Shown here: piece by piece, positions 55,279 through 64,000 of the stretch
Numbering within the stretch: the stretch's first letter is position 1
How the letters are laid out: each line of letters starts with the position of its first letter
DNA from: Selenomonadaceae bacterium
GTDB lineage: Bacteria; Bacillota; Negativicutes; Selenomonadales; Selenomonadaceae
Assembly: GCA_017475745.1 (NCBI GenBank)
Contig: JAFVEZ010000018.1
Location: 1-64,000 of the forward strand
Direction: 5' to 3'
DNA: 64,000 nucleotides
Translations under genes and position numbers: made by a program
Notes under the pieces: model-generated
Told to the model about the DNA's origin: nothing
What the model saw: only the letters and a program-made list of their open reading frames with translations
Database searches by the model: none

Positions 55279-55662
55279 CTATCTTCCTGCGCTCACACCA
55301 TCTTCAATCTTTTTGGCGAGTTTATGAGACTCATGTGCTGCCCCATCAAGTTTAAGAAGTTCGGTACGGCAGTCGTTGAGTACTTTGATAGCATGATCAA
55401 TATTTTTTAGGTCCTTCAAGCCATTTTCATCGTCAACCAAGTTTTTGAGAGTATTTCGGCAACTGTTCAAAAGTTTGGCTTTAAAGTCATCACGCTTCTT
55501 GTTACGATCCTTGAACTCAGTAGCAAGGTCTTGTAATTGATCCATGGTGTGAACAGCCGCAAGATAGTCATACTTCAACTGAGCGTCCAACTTCATTGAA
55601 GCTCCCTCAGTAAAGATTTTTCCTATCTGGAGAGCATCTTTAAATCTGTCTATTGTTGCCAT
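55279..55662 (-). CDS. Small all-helical cytoplasmic protein, function unknown
   Basis: A 127-residue protein starting at ATG 55662 behind GGAG. It is strongly charged and helical: MATIDRFKDALQIGKIFTEG, LKYDYLAAVHTMDQLQDLA, a Lys/Arg/Asp-rich KDRNKKRDDFKAKLLNSC, and LKNIDHAIKVLNDCRTELLKLD. No signal peptide or membrane helix. Heptad-like spacing suggests a three- or four-helix bundle. It lies 86 bases after pnp and 65 bases before the chemoreceptor promoter, all on the minus strand. I do not recognise the family; a role with RNA decay or chemotaxis is only suggested by the neighbours. Confidence 0.7.
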   Translation of the reverse strand: MATIDRFKDALQIGKIFTEGASMKLDAQLKYDYLAAVHTMDQLQDLATEFKDRNKKRDDFKAKLLNSCRNTLKNLVDDENGLKDLKNIDHAIKVLNDCRTELLKLDGAAHESHKLAKKIEDGVSAGR

Positions 55663-55748
55663 TATATAATCATCTCCATTTTTAACCATTGAATAAGTAA
55701 GAGAGAAGAGAATGAAGAACCCTTACCTATCACTTAATTATCTCATAA

Positions 55749-58019
55749 TCAATTACGACGGCGCCCTCTGTCTCCTCTTGGGTCTCTGGAATTAGTGCGT
55801 GAACCGAAGCCTTTTAGGTTGGTCATTGAACTTTGTGAGGAACGGTTTCCACCTCTTGAATCGGAGCGGGAATCACTGCGCCTGTTACCACTACCGCTAC
55901 TGTTGGCATTTGAACGAGACCTCTGTGGTGAGTTAGGGTCTAAAACTGCGCTGTGGCTGACATCAATCTTACCGCGGTCGTCAATCTCCATAACCTTGAC
56001 TTGCAGCTTATCACCGACCTTGACAACGTCTTCAACCTTCTCTACACGCTTAGTATCAAGTTGAGAGATGTGACACATGCCCTCACGACCGGGCAAAAGC
56101 TCAAGGAAGGCGCCAAAGGTGGCAATCCTCGTCACAGTACCCTCGAAGACCTCACCGACCTTAATTTCACGTACAATGTCCTCAATCATCTGAATCGCCT
56201 TGTCAATTCCGTCGATATTAGGCGAAGTGACGAAGATATTGCCGTCATCGTTAATGTCGATTGTGACACCGGTCTCCTCAATGATCTTGTTGACCATCTT
56301 ACCGGCAGGACCAATGACTTCGCGAATCTTGTCAACCTCAATCTTGATCGTCTTGACGCGTGGAGCATATGGCGAGAGGTCAGATGCAGGCTCGCTGATA
56401 ACTTCAAGCATTTTGCCGAGAATGAAGGAGCGGCCGCGTTTGGCTTGTGCCAAGGCATCAGAAAGTATTTCACGATCTATGCCGGCAACCTTGATATCCA
56501 TTTGGATTGCTGTGACGCCTTCAGTGGTACCGGCGATCTTAAAGTCCATATCTCCGAGGGCATCTTCCATGCCTTGGATATCAGTGAGGATTGTGTGGGC
56601 GTCGCCGTCCTTGACAAGACCCATGGCCACACCGCTAACAGGGCGCTTAATCTTGACACCTGCCTGCATGAGCGAGAGAGTAGAACCACAGACAGAACCC
56701 ATTGAGCTTGATCCGTTGCTCTCAAGAACTTCAGAGACGAGACGAATTGTATAGGGAAAGTCCTCGATTGACGGAATGACAGGCACCAAAGCTCTCTCAG
56801 CAAGAGCACCATGACCTATTTCACGACGACCAGGACTTCTTGCTGGCCTTGCTTCGCCGACAGAGTAACCGGGAAAGTTGTACTGATGTAGGTAGTGCTT
56901 GGTGTACTCAGGCTCAAGACCGTCAACAATCTGTTCATCACCAATCGCGCCGAGGGTTGTGATCGTCAAAACCTGTGTCTGACCACGCGTGAACAAGCCG
57001 GAACCGTGAGCGCGTGGCAGAAGACCTACTTCGCAAGAAATTGGGCGAACTTCCTCAAGTTCACGCCCGTCTGGTCTGATCTTCTCATGAGTAATCATAT
57101 GGCGGACGACTTCCTTGGTGATATCGTGAACAATAGTGCCTATCGCCTTGTCAACGTTCTCATCAACCTCATCAAGTTTACTGTGCATGTACTCTATGGT
57201 TTCATCGAGGACAGCTTTGAGTGACTCTTCGCGTGCAAGTTTATCAGGATTGCGAACAGCGGTATCAATCTTTTCTGTTGCGAACTCACGAACGGCAGCA
57301 TCTATCTCTGGATCAACCTCAAAGAGTTTGTATTCCTTCTTCTCTTTGCCACAAGCTGCAGTTATCTCATCTTGGAAGGCGACAAGGCGCTTGATCTCCT
57401 CATGGCCGAAAAGGATAGCTTCAAGAATAACATCTTCCGGCAGTTCCTTGGCGCCGGCTTCAACCATCATAACCGCATCACGAGAACCAGCAACCATCAA
57501 GTCAAGATCGGATTTGTTGCTCTGCTCAACGGTTGGATTTATCAAGAACTCACCGTCAATTCTACCGACGCGAACACCAGCAATCGGGCCGTTGAAGGGT
57601 ATATCAGACACACAGAGAGCGCAGGAAGCACCCAGCATTGCGGCGACTTCCGGCGGGTTATCCTGCTCAAAACTGAGGACAGTTGCGGTCACCTGTACAT
57701 CATTCCTAAAACCCTTTGGAAAGAGCGGACGGATTGGCCTGTCAATCAGTCTGCTCTTGAGTATAGCTGACTGTGGCGGGCGACCTTCGCGCTTAATGAA
57801 GCCACCTGGAATCTTACCGGCGGCATACATCTTCTCCTCGTAGTCTACAGTGAGCGGAAAAAAATCTACTCCTTCGCGAGGTTCGGCTGAGGACGTGACC
57901 GCAACGAGGACTGCGGTGTCACCGTAACGGATCAAGACGGCGCCATTTGCTTGCTTTGCCATCTTGCCGTTCTCGACGATTAATTTGCGTCCGCCGAGTT
58001 CTATCTCGAAACTTTGCAT
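55749..58019 (-). CDS. pnp: Polyribonucleotide nucleotidyltransferase (PNPase)
   Basis: Phosphorolytic 3'-5' exoribonuclease of 756 residues. Two RNase PH domains ([35 protein letters not shown] and [12 protein letters not shown]) flank the helical domain; KH ([16 protein letters not shown]) and S1 ([20 protein letters not shown]) domains follow. The last 60 residues are a disordered Ser/Arg/Asn/Gly tail, longer than in many PNPases. AGGAGG selects ATG 58019 over an in-frame codon 24 bases earlier. It is separated from rpsO by 13 kb. Confidence 0.97.
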   Translation of the reverse strand: MQSFEIELGGRKLIVENGKMAKQANGAVLIRYGDTAVLVAVTSSAEPREGVDFFPLTVDYEEKMYAAGKIPGGFIKREGRPPQSAILKSRLIDRPIRPLFPKGFRNDVQVTATVLSFEQDNPPEVAAMLGASCALCVSDIPFNGPIAGVRVGRIDGEFLINPTVEQSNKSDLDLMVAGSRDAVMMVEAGAKELPEDVILEAILFGHEEIKRLVAFQDEITAACGKEKKEYKLFEVDPEIDAAVREFATEKIDTAVRNPDKLAREESLKAVLDETIEYMHSKLDEVDENVDKAIGTIVHDITKEVVRHMITHEKIRPDGRELEEVRPISCEVGLLPRAHGSGLFTRGQTQVLTITTLGAIGDEQIVDGLEPEYTKHYLHQYNFPGYSVGEARPARSPGRREIGHGALAERALVPVIPSIEDFPYTIRLVSEVLESNGSSSMGSVCGSTLSLMQAGVKIKRPVSGVAMGLVKDGDAHTILTDIQGMEDALGDMDFKIAGTTEGVTAIQMDIKVAGIDREILSDALAQAKRGRSFILGKMLEVISEPASDLSPYAPRVKTIKIEVDKIREVIGPAGKMVNKIIEETGVTIDINDDGNIFVTSPNIDGIDKAIQMIEDIVREIKVGEVFEGTVTRIATFGAFLELLPGREGMCHISQLDTKRVEKVEDVVKVGDKLQVKVMEIDDRGKIDVSHSAVLDPNSPQRSRSNANSSGSGNRRSDSRSDSRGGNRSSQSSMTNLKGFGSRTNSRDPRGDRGRRRN

Positions 58020-58099
58020 TACATTTCCTCCTAATATATTCATTCAATTTAAATGTTTCGACAAAAAATTTAGACTTCCTTTGTCAAGAATCAGAAATT

Positions 58100-58128
58100 T
58101 AAAAGAGACAGGCGATTGAGCTGTCTCC
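58100..58128 (-). terminator. Terminator after the chromate-transporter-like gene
   Basis: GAGACAG (58105-58111) pairs with CTGTCTC (58121-58127); on the minus strand the stem is followed by TTTTAAATTT. Confidence 0.75.
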
Positions 58129-58134
58129 TTTGTT

Positions 58135-58707
58135 TTAAGCGTAAATTTTGTTGCGCATTAGGAAGAATCCAATAATTCCGTCAATCACAACCAGTAAAAT
58201 GATGTTAGCATTGAAGAAGAGATTGGCAATGAAGGTCCCTATGATTATGATTGTTGGCAGGAGCAACTTCTTGGCAAATTGCTTGCTTAAAAGGTCGATT
58301 GCAACATTCAGCAAGAGTGCAGTTGCGCCGCATTGCATACCCTTCAGCACGAGTTTGACGTATTCATTGTTGGCAATTAGGTCGTAGAAGGTTGCGACAG
58401 CGGTGATGATTATTAACGGTGGCAAGACAGTTGCAAACATTCCGCAGAGTGCTCCTAAGAAACCACCCATCTTGTAGCCGAGCATGATTGAGGTATTGAC
58501 TGCCATAATACCGGGTGTTGACTGAGCGATTGCTATCATGTCGAGGGTTTGTTGATCGTCAATCCAGTGGTACTCGTCGACGAATTTTGCCTTGAGAAGT
58601 GGGATTATAACATAGCCGCCGCCGACAGTGAACATACTCACAATGAAGGTTGATTTGAACAGTAGCCAATAACTAAATTTGATATTTGTATTTGTCTCCA
58701 TATCCAT
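58135..58707 (-). CDS. Chromate transporter (CHR) single-domain protein
   Basis: A 190-residue membrane protein with about five helices. FIVSMFTVGGGYVIIPLL is the CHR-family N-terminal motif, and AIAQSTPGIMAVNTSIMLGY and KMGGFLGALCGMFATVLPP follow. It is one half of the usual transporter: short-chain CHR proteins normally come as adjacent pairs of opposite topology, but only one copy is found here. The real substrate of such proteins in anaerobes is unclear. It starts six bases after the acetyltransferase gene and ends at a terminator. Confidence 0.88.
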   Translation of the reverse strand: MDMETNTNIKFSYWLLFKSTFIVSMFTVGGGYVIIPLLKAKFVDEYHWIDDQQTLDMIAIAQSTPGIMAVNTSIMLGYKMGGFLGALCGMFATVLPPLIIITAVATFYDLIANNEYVKLVLKGMQCGATALLLNVAIDLLSKQFAKKLLLPTIIIIGTFIANLFFNANIILLVVIDGIIGFFLMRNKIYA

Positions 58708-58713
58708 CTCAAT

Positions 58714-59292
58714 TTAAATGCTCAGTCTATCTTCAAGTATAGGTTTAACGACGCGGCAAGGATTGCCAAAAGCGAGAACACCGGCTGGAATGTCTTTTGA
58801 AACCAGACTCTTGGCACCGATTACAGAACCCTCACCGATCTTAACACCCGGCAGGATTGTCACGTCGGCGCCTATCCAGATATTATCGGCTAACTCAATC
58901 GGTTTTGCCATTTCAAGCCCCTCATTACGTGGTTCGATTAACATAGGGTGAATTGCAGTATAGAAGCCGCAGTTGGGTCCTATAAAGCACTTCTTACCGA
59001 TCTTGATCTCAGCGCAGTCCATCAAGTAGACATTGTGGTTGAGGAATGATCCTTCGCCCATTTGTACATTGTAGCCATAGTCTACCATGAACGGTGAGAG
59101 AATCTCAACTTGCTCAACGTCGACATTTGGAAGGATTTGTCTCAATATCTCCAAGCGTTGTTTGAGTCTACTTGGAAGTGTTTGATTGAATTGGCAGCAG
59201 AGGTCTTTGACGGTCATTCTCTCCTCGATGAGAGCTTCGTCAAAGTTGGCGTTGTACCACTCTCCAGCCAGCATTTTATCTTTCTCAGTCAT
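58714..59292 (-). CDS. Maltose O-acetyltransferase family protein
   Basis: A 192-residue hexapeptide-repeat acetyltransferase. The Mac domain MLAGEWYNANFDEALIEER is followed by repeats IKIGKKCFIGPNCGFYTAIH (with the catalytic His), NIWIGADVTILPGVKIGEGS and VIGAKSLVSKDI, and ends FGNPCRVVKPI. It would acetylate a sugar with acetyl-CoA. Start ATG 59292 is behind AGGAG. It forms a two-gene unit with the CHR gene, an unexplained pairing. Confidence 0.92.
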   Translation of the reverse strand: MTEKDKMLAGEWYNANFDEALIEERMTVKDLCCQFNQTLPSRLKQRLEILRQILPNVDVEQVEILSPFMVDYGYNVQMGEGSFLNHNVYLMDCAEIKIGKKCFIGPNCGFYTAIHPMLIEPRNEGLEMAKPIELADNIWIGADVTILPGVKIGEGSVIGAKSLVSKDIPAGVLAFGNPCRVVKPILEDRLSI

Positions 59293-59310
59293 ATTTAACT
59301 CCTTTAAATA

Positions 59311-59382
59311 GGGGCAAGAGTATAGGGTCTAGGGACAAGTTGGATTTGAGTTACTTGCTCCTTGTCCCTTGCTCCTTGTTCC
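59311..59382 (+). repeat. Dispersed hairpin repeat, copy 2
   Basis: AGGGACAAG (59331-59339) pairs with CTTGTCCCT (59361-59369). The order GGGACAAGT, gap, ACTTGCTCCTTG, CCCTTG, CCTAATTA matches copy 1 at 53251-53320. It ends four bases from the stop codon of the efflux transporter gene. Confidence 0.7.
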
Positions 59383-59385
59383 TAA

Positions 59386-62300
59386 TTACATATAGTCGAT
59401 AGAGCGTTTGCGCTTCTCCTGCTTCATGAAGCCAAGCTTACTCGCCACCCACTCTGTGATGACGAAGAATACAGGTATCAAGAAGATACCAAGACTCGTT
59501 GCAAAGAGCATACCGCCGACAACCGCCACGCCCATACCGTTGCGCGCTGCGGAGCCTGCACCTGTAGCAATCGCAAGCGGTAGACAGCCGATAATGAAGG
59601 CGAACGAGGTCATTAGGATTGGACGCAGACGCAGGCCTGCCGCTTCGATAGCTGCCTTAACTGGCTGCATGCCACGATCGACACGGATTTTGGCGAACTC
59701 GACTATCAAGATCGCGTTCTTTGCCGCTAGACCGATTATCATTATGATACCGATCTGCATGTAGACGCTATCCTGCAGGCCGGAGTTTTGGTGTCCCATA
59801 GTCGCTTCGAGCCACGATAGACCGTACTCAGAGACCACAGCGCCGAAGATACCTGTTGGCACTGTCAGCAGGACGGCGTAAGGTACCGACCAGCTCTCGT
59901 AGAGTGCTGCAAGGCAGAGGAAGACGAACACCAACGCCAGCGCCAACACTTGGCCCGTGGAGCTTTGTGCCTTCTTCTCTTCGCGTGACTGTCCACTCCA
60001 CTCAATGTTGAAGCCAGTGCCAGCTTCTTGACGGACGATCTCCTCAATAGCGTTCATAGCCTGTCCGGATGAGTAGCCTTGGGCGGCGTTGCCCTGGATA
60101 GTGACGGCGCGTGTCGAATTAAACCTTGAAATCTGCGTCGGGCCGGTGGACATCTTGGGTGTGATGAGTGAATCTAGTGGGACCATTTGACCGTTGGCGC
60201 CCTTGACGAAGACGAACTTAGCAGACTCAGCTTCGGAACGATAGAGGATATCAGACTGAACGACGACCTTATAGGTACGGCCGAATTCGTTGAAGTCGTT
60301 GACTTCCATGCCACCGAAATTGACTTGAAGAGCAGTGAAGACATCGCTCAATCGGACACCTAGGAGCTTGACCTTCTCGCGGTCGACATCATACTCATAA
60401 GTCGGTGAGGTAATACTGAAGGTAGTGCGAACGCCTTGAAGTTCCGGCCGTTGATTACCCTTAGCAACGATCCTGCCGGTGATCTCGTTCAGCTCTTGAT
60501 CGCTGTGACCGCTCATATCCTGCAGCTGCAGTGCCCAGCCGCCGACGGATCCAAGACCTGGCAGAGCAGGCGGATTGAATGCAATGACCTGCGCTTCCGG
60601 CACAACCTTAGCACCAAGTCCAAACATTGTACCAATACAGGCATCAACCGATTCGGCAGGGCCGCGCTTATCCCAAGACTTAAGGCCGCAGACTATCAGA
60701 CCGGCGCTTGGCTTTGAACCAAACGATAAGATATCGAAGCCCGTTATTGCCATGCAGCTATCAAGTCCAGGCATTTCCTTCATAACTACCTTGGCGAGCT
60801 TGTCAATCGTCTCAACTGTATGATTCATTGAAGTACCTTCGGGCAGGCTCACCGCCGTCATGAAGTAGCCCTGGTCCTCTTCTGGCACGAAGGTAGACGG
60901 CAACATGGTGTAGACCCAGCCGGTCAGAATACAGATTATCAGCATGATGAGAAACGAGACCTTTGAAACGCCGATCATCTTAGCAACGGCATGAACGTAG
61001 CTGTTCTTAGTGCGCTCAAACCAGTTGTTAAAGCCGTCAAAGAATCTATCGAGGAGACCGTGCTTGGCGTTTGGATCATGTGGTTTGAGGATCATGGCAC
61101 AGAGGGCCGGTGTCAAAGTCAGTGCTACGAAGGCCGACAGTGCCATTGAGATTGCAATCGTCAAAGCGAACTGTCTGTACAAGACGCCCATCATGCCGCC
61201 GAGGAAAGCGACTGGCACGAAGACGGCAGCCAAGACGAAGGCAATCGCCACGACAGGGCCTTGGACCTCGTCCATGGCGCGTTCAGTGGCGTCGACCGGC
61301 GTCAATCCTGACTCCATGTGATGTTCGACGTTCTCGATGACGACGATTGCATCATCAACGACTAGACCGATTGCCAACACCATTGCGAAGAGCGTCAGCG
61401 TGTTGATTGAGAAGTCCAGGATAATGAAAGCTGCGAAAGTACCAATCAGTGAGACCGGAACTGCAAGAAGAGGTATAATCGTTGCGCGTGCGGACTGCAG
61501 AAAGATGTATATGACGAACACGACTAGCAAAAGCGCGATGACGAAGGTTTCAACGACTTCGTGAATTGAAGCGTTGATGTAGTCCGTGCTGTCGAAGATT
61601 TGGTCAATGTGAAGACCGGGTGGCAAGTTCTCCTTCTGACGATCGAGAATGTCGCGAATGTCGGCAACTGTCTGCATGGCGTTGGCGTCAGAAGTCAACA
61701 TGATACCGAACGCGACAGCAGGGTAGCCATTGAACTTAGCAACGATGTTGTTCTGGCGCTGACCAGTCTCAATCCTTGCCACGTCCTTCAATCGTACAAA
61801 GGCACCGTTGCCGGCAGACTTGAGGATAATGTTTCCGAACTCCTCAACGCTGACCAGACGCCCTTGCACCTTACCGGTATACTGTTTCTCTTGACCTTGA
61901 CTTACAGGCATGGAGCCGACAGTACCGGCAGCCGCTTGAAGGTTCTGTTCACTGATGGCGCTTGACACATCGGCGACGGTAAGATTGAGTTCTGCCAACT
62001 TGTCAGGGTTGAGCCAAATACGCATTGCGTAGTCAGAGCCGAAGATTTGAACATCGCCGACGCCACTGACGCGCTTAATTTCGTCCATCATGTAGATATC
62101 GGCATAGTTCTTCATGAAGGCGCGATCGTAGCGGCCGTCAGGAGAGTTGACAGAGACCATGTAGGCCATATCGTTGGAAGCCTTACGAGTAGTAACGCCG
62201 CGATTCTGGACATCAGTAGGCAGGCTTGGGTTAGCAACAGCGACGTTGTTCTGGACCTTAACTGAGTCCATATCGCCGTCGGTTCCGACCTCGAACGTGA

Positions 62301-62574
62301 CGGACAGACTGTAACGTCCGGTATCGTCAGAGTTGCTGGACATATAGTCCATACCTTGAGTGCCGTTGACTTGCTGTTCGATAACCTGTGCAACCGTCTC
62401 ATTGACAACGGCGGCATTAGCGCCGGTGTAAGTTGTGCTGACTGAAACTGTTGGGGGTGAAATCTGCGGATATTGAGCGATTGGAAGTTGAATAGCTGCG
62501 AGTATTCCAACTAGAACAATGATGACTGCGATAACGATTGCGAATATTGGTCGGTGGATAAAGAACTTTGACAT
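59386..62574 (-). CDS. RND multidrug efflux transporter, HAE1 (AcrB) family
   Basis: A 1062-residue inner-membrane proton/drug antiporter. N-terminal FFIHRPIFAIVIAVIIVLVG, pore and docking domains, and helix 4 with MVLAIGLVVDDAIVVIENVE, which contains the paired Asp of the proton relay; IIGLAAKNAILIVEFA in helix 10 supplies the Lys. The start ATG 62574 follows TGAGG 13 bases after the adaptor stop; an in-frame upstream extension has no site. With the lipoprotein adaptor it forms an efflux pump that needs an outer-membrane TolC-like channel, which is not next to it. Its presence is strong evidence for a diderm cell. Confidence 0.97.
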   Translation of the reverse strand: MSKFFIHRPIFAIVIAVIIVLVGILAAIQLPIAQYPQISPPTVSVSTTYTGANAAVVNETVAQVIEQQVNGTQGMDYMSSNSDDTGRYSLSVTFEVGTDGDMDSVKVQNNVAVANPSLPTDVQNRGVTTRKASNDMAYMVSVNSPDGRYDRAFMKNYADIYMMDEIKRVSGVGDVQIFGSDYAMRIWLNPDKLAELNLTVADVSSAISEQNLQAAAGTVGSMPVSQGQEKQYTGKVQGRLVSVEEFGNIILKSAGNGAFVRLKDVARIETGQRQNNIVAKFNGYPAVAFGIMLTSDANAMQTVADIRDILDRQKENLPPGLHIDQIFDSTDYINASIHEVVETFVIALLLVVFVIYIFLQSARATIIPLLAVPVSLIGTFAAFIILDFSINTLTLFAMVLAIGLVVDDAIVVIENVEHHMESGLTPVDATERAMDEVQGPVVAIAFVLAAVFVPVAFLGGMMGVLYRQFALTIAISMALSAFVALTLTPALCAMILKPHDPNAKHGLLDRFFDGFNNWFERTKNSYVHAVAKMIGVSKVSFLIMLIICILTGWVYTMLPSTFVPEEDQGYFMTAVSLPEGTSMNHTVETIDKLAKVVMKEMPGLDSCMAITGFDILSFGSKPSAGLIVCGLKSWDKRGPAESVDACIGTMFGLGAKVVPEAQVIAFNPPALPGLGSVGGWALQLQDMSGHSDQELNEITGRIVAKGNQRPELQGVRTTFSITSPTYEYDVDREKVKLLGVRLSDVFTALQVNFGGMEVNDFNEFGRTYKVVVQSDILYRSEAESAKFVFVKGANGQMVPLDSLITPKMSTGPTQISRFNSTRAVTIQGNAAQGYSSGQAMNAIEEIVRQEAGTGFNIEWSGQSREEKKAQSSTGQVLALALVFVFLCLAALYESWSVPYAVLLTVPTGIFGAVVSEYGLSWLEATMGHQNSGLQDSVYMQIGIIMIIGLAAKNAILIVEFAKIRVDRGMQPVKAAIEAAGLRLRPILMTSFAFIIGCLPLAIATGAGSAARNGMGVAVVGGMLFATSLGIFLIPVFFVITEWVASKLGFMKQEKRKRSIDYM

Positions 62575-62587
62575 TATAACACCGTCC

Positions 62588-63793
62588 TCACTTTGCCGAA
62601 GAATTGGCGCTATCGGCGTTGTAGGTGCTGGTGACCTCAGCAAGAGTGAAGCCCATTTCGCCGGGTGTGACCTCAGTGGTAGCGAGTTCGACGCCTTCTT
62701 GGAGATTGGTTAGGCCCTCAACGATGACAGTATCCTGCGAAGTGACGCCGTCTTCAATGATGTAGTAGCTGCCGACCTTATCACCCAAGGTTACGGTACG
62801 TGCTTCAGACTTGCCATCTTTGCCAACTATCATGACGAAGGACTTGCCGAGAAGCTGCTGAACTGAGCGTTGAGGAACGAGGATAGAGTTTGGGCGGGTG
62901 TCGCCGGAGAGCTTAACGCGGGCGAACATACCGGGCATGAGAAGGCCACTTGGGTTAGGGAAGATTGCCTTAATGGTGAGAGAGCCGGTGTTGTTGGCCA
63001 TTTCGCGGTCGGACTCGACAATCTGACCGACGAATGGGTATTCGGTGCCGTCGGCGAGGGTAAGAGTGACATCAATGGCGATATTTTCGGACTTAAGAGC
63101 CTGAACATTGAGGAACTTGAGGTACTCAGTCTCACTGACGGAGAACTGAGCGTAGATTGGGTTGGTAGTGCCGATAGTGACGAGAGAAGTTTGGCCGGCG
63201 GTGACGAAGGTGCCGACAGCGACATCGTCGACGCTGATTTGGCCACTCATTGGGGCATAGATCATGGTATCTGCGAGGTTCTCCATGGCGGTCTTAAGGA
63301 GAGCTTCGTTGGCGGCAGCTTGAGCTTCATAAGCTCTGACTTGAGCTTCTTGGGTGGTGACGACCTGTTCGGCGATAGCGGCGTATTCGAGGAGCTTTTG
63401 ATCGCGATAGAGGTCAATTTTGGCGTTGTTGAGGGTAGCTTCGGCCTGAGCCAAGTCGGCGCGGGCCTTGAGGACGGCTGATTCGTAGGTACGAGAGTCA
63501 ATCTTGTAGAGAGGTTGATTGACCTCAACGAACTGGCCGCCGGTGACATACTTTTCAACTACGTTGCCGGAGACTTTGGACTGAACCTTTACTTCATTGG
63601 CAGCGAGTATCTGGCCGGCGAACTCGGATACAAGCGGGGTATCGCGTTGAATGACTTTCATGACTTTGACTTGTGACTTGCGAGCTTGTTGCTGAGATTG
63701 TTGTTGCTCATCTTCACCGCAACCAATGAACAGTGTGGTTGTGAGGATTGTTATGAGTGCAATGAATATCAATCTGGACTTTATAGAGAACAA
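62588..63793 (-). CDS. RND efflux periplasmic adaptor lipoprotein (AcrA/MexA family)
   Basis: A 401-residue membrane fusion protein. The signal ends in lipobox FIGC, then a Gln-rich linker. Lipoyl halves (VQSKVSGNVVEKYVTGGQFV and APMSGQISVDDVAVGTFVTA) flank a long coiled-coil hairpin rich in Ala, Glu and Gln, followed by beta-barrel and membrane-proximal domains. Start is TTG 63793, seven bases behind AGGAGG. It is the first gene of the pump operon. A TATAAT-like -10 (minus strand, about 63807-63812) lies upstream without a clear -35 box. Confidence 0.94.
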   Translation of the reverse strand: MFSIKSRLIFIALITILTTTLFIGCGEDEQQQSQQQARKSQVKVMKVIQRDTPLVSEFAGQILAANEVKVQSKVSGNVVEKYVTGGQFVEVNQPLYKIDSRTYESAVLKARADLAQAEATLNNAKIDLYRDQKLLEYAAIAEQVVTTQEAQVRAYEAQAAANEALLKTAMENLADTMIYAPMSGQISVDDVAVGTFVTAGQTSLVTIGTTNPIYAQFSVSETEYLKFLNVQALKSENIAIDVTLTLADGTEYPFVGQIVESDREMANNTGSLTIKAIFPNPSGLLMPGMFARVKLSGDTRPNSILVPQRSVQQLLGKSFVMIVGKDGKSEARTVTLGDKVGSYYIIEDGVTSQDTVIVEGLTNLQEGVELATTEVTPGEMGFTLAEVTSTYNADSANSSAK

Positions 63794-63890
63794 ATGAAAC
63801 CCTCCTACTCTATATTATAGTGAATTGTAATATTGACTCATTGTTAATGGGGTTTGACTCTGAGGGTAGTTTGGGTGGTATGTTGAAGGT

Positions 63891-63914
63891 TGAGATTGAG
63901 ATTGAGATTGAGAT
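63891..63914. repeat. Short tandem repeat TGAGAT x4
   Basis: Four perfect copies of a six-base unit, followed by TGATCA. The flanks GTTGA and TCAAC make the whole tract an inverted repeat. The remaining sequence from 63794 to the window edge holds the upstream region of the efflux operon and no gene that I can support. Confidence 0.8.
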
Positions 63915-64000
63915 TGATCAACTTTCTGTTTGGTCAGAAGACGCGTCGCTCAATAGCAGGCGCTCCGCTGTTGCACAAGACCCCCTTACTCTTCAGGAAG

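Noticed and set aside
55953-56754. Long plus-strand open frames (250 and 184 codons) inside pnp
   Set aside because: They are antisense to the conserved PNPase coding sequence, have no ribosome site and encode no recognisable protein.
62870-63481. 203-codon plus-strand open frame
   Set aside because: Antisense to the coiled-coil region of the efflux adaptor; the Gly/Glu/Asp-rich composition mirrors that gene.
63880-63920. CRISPR-like repeat
   Set aside because: Six-base perfect tandem units without spacers; a simple sequence repeat.

Overview
The window looks like chromosomal DNA of an anaerobic diderm Firmicute (Negativicutes, most like the Selenomonadales). Envelope genes of a Gram-negative cell (an RND efflux pump with lipoprotein adaptor, a GmhA-type isomerase, an O-antigen-ligase-like protein) sit among typically Firmicute genes (TrmFO, HemZ, Rel, YfhO, heptaprenyl-synthase component I). 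A relative of the Selenomonas PTP-like phytases points the same way. I saw no rRNA, tRNA or CRISPR. Many starts are TTG or GTG and are fixed here by strong AGGAGG-type ribosome binding sites. Promoters of the TTGACA-17-TATAAT type are clear before many transcription units.

Layout, 0-30 kb: 3' part of a LytS-like histidine kinase; bioB divergent from recG; a sugar acetyltransferase; an orphan sorbitol-type PTS IIA; clpX-lon followed by two pseudopilins (minus strand). Next comes a tightly overlapping minus-strand series: chemoreceptor, ChvE-like sugar-binding lipoprotein, YfhO membrane protein, Gx transporter, holA, PaaI thioesterase, GH114-like secreted protein. On the plus strand follow an LCP protein with a phytase-like phosphatase, then a topoisomerase I homologue that has lost its catalytic motifs, coupled to trmFO. 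Then leuC-small ORF-leuD, an O-antigen ligase with a GmhA-like isomerase, and hisC.

Layout, 30-64 kb: a scar with a decayed IS200/IS605 transposase and an integrase stub; nirJ2-like radical SAM gene convergent with hemZ, then fur and rel; an AT-rich secreted orphan; recJ; htpG; an Rrf2 regulator with a lone CydC-like ABC protein; rpsO; purF; a Cache-domain chemoreceptor and a LivJ-like binding lipoprotein; an Ala/Gln-rich protein; deoB; a CNNM/CBS protein; an acyl-CoA ligase; a third chemoreceptor; a small helical protein; pnp; half of a chromate transporter with an acetyltransferase; and the RND pump.

The strongest unusual signal is the intact but catalytically degenerate TopA homologue at 20950-22680, in the position next to trmFO where topA is normally found in Firmicutes. 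Other points are a biotin synthase lacking one canonical cluster cysteine, two solitary periplasmic binding proteins that each neighbour a chemoreceptor, a phytase-like enzyme with an altered P-loop next to an LCP gene, an unknown protein inside the leuCD unit, and a dispersed hairpin repeat abutting stop codons.
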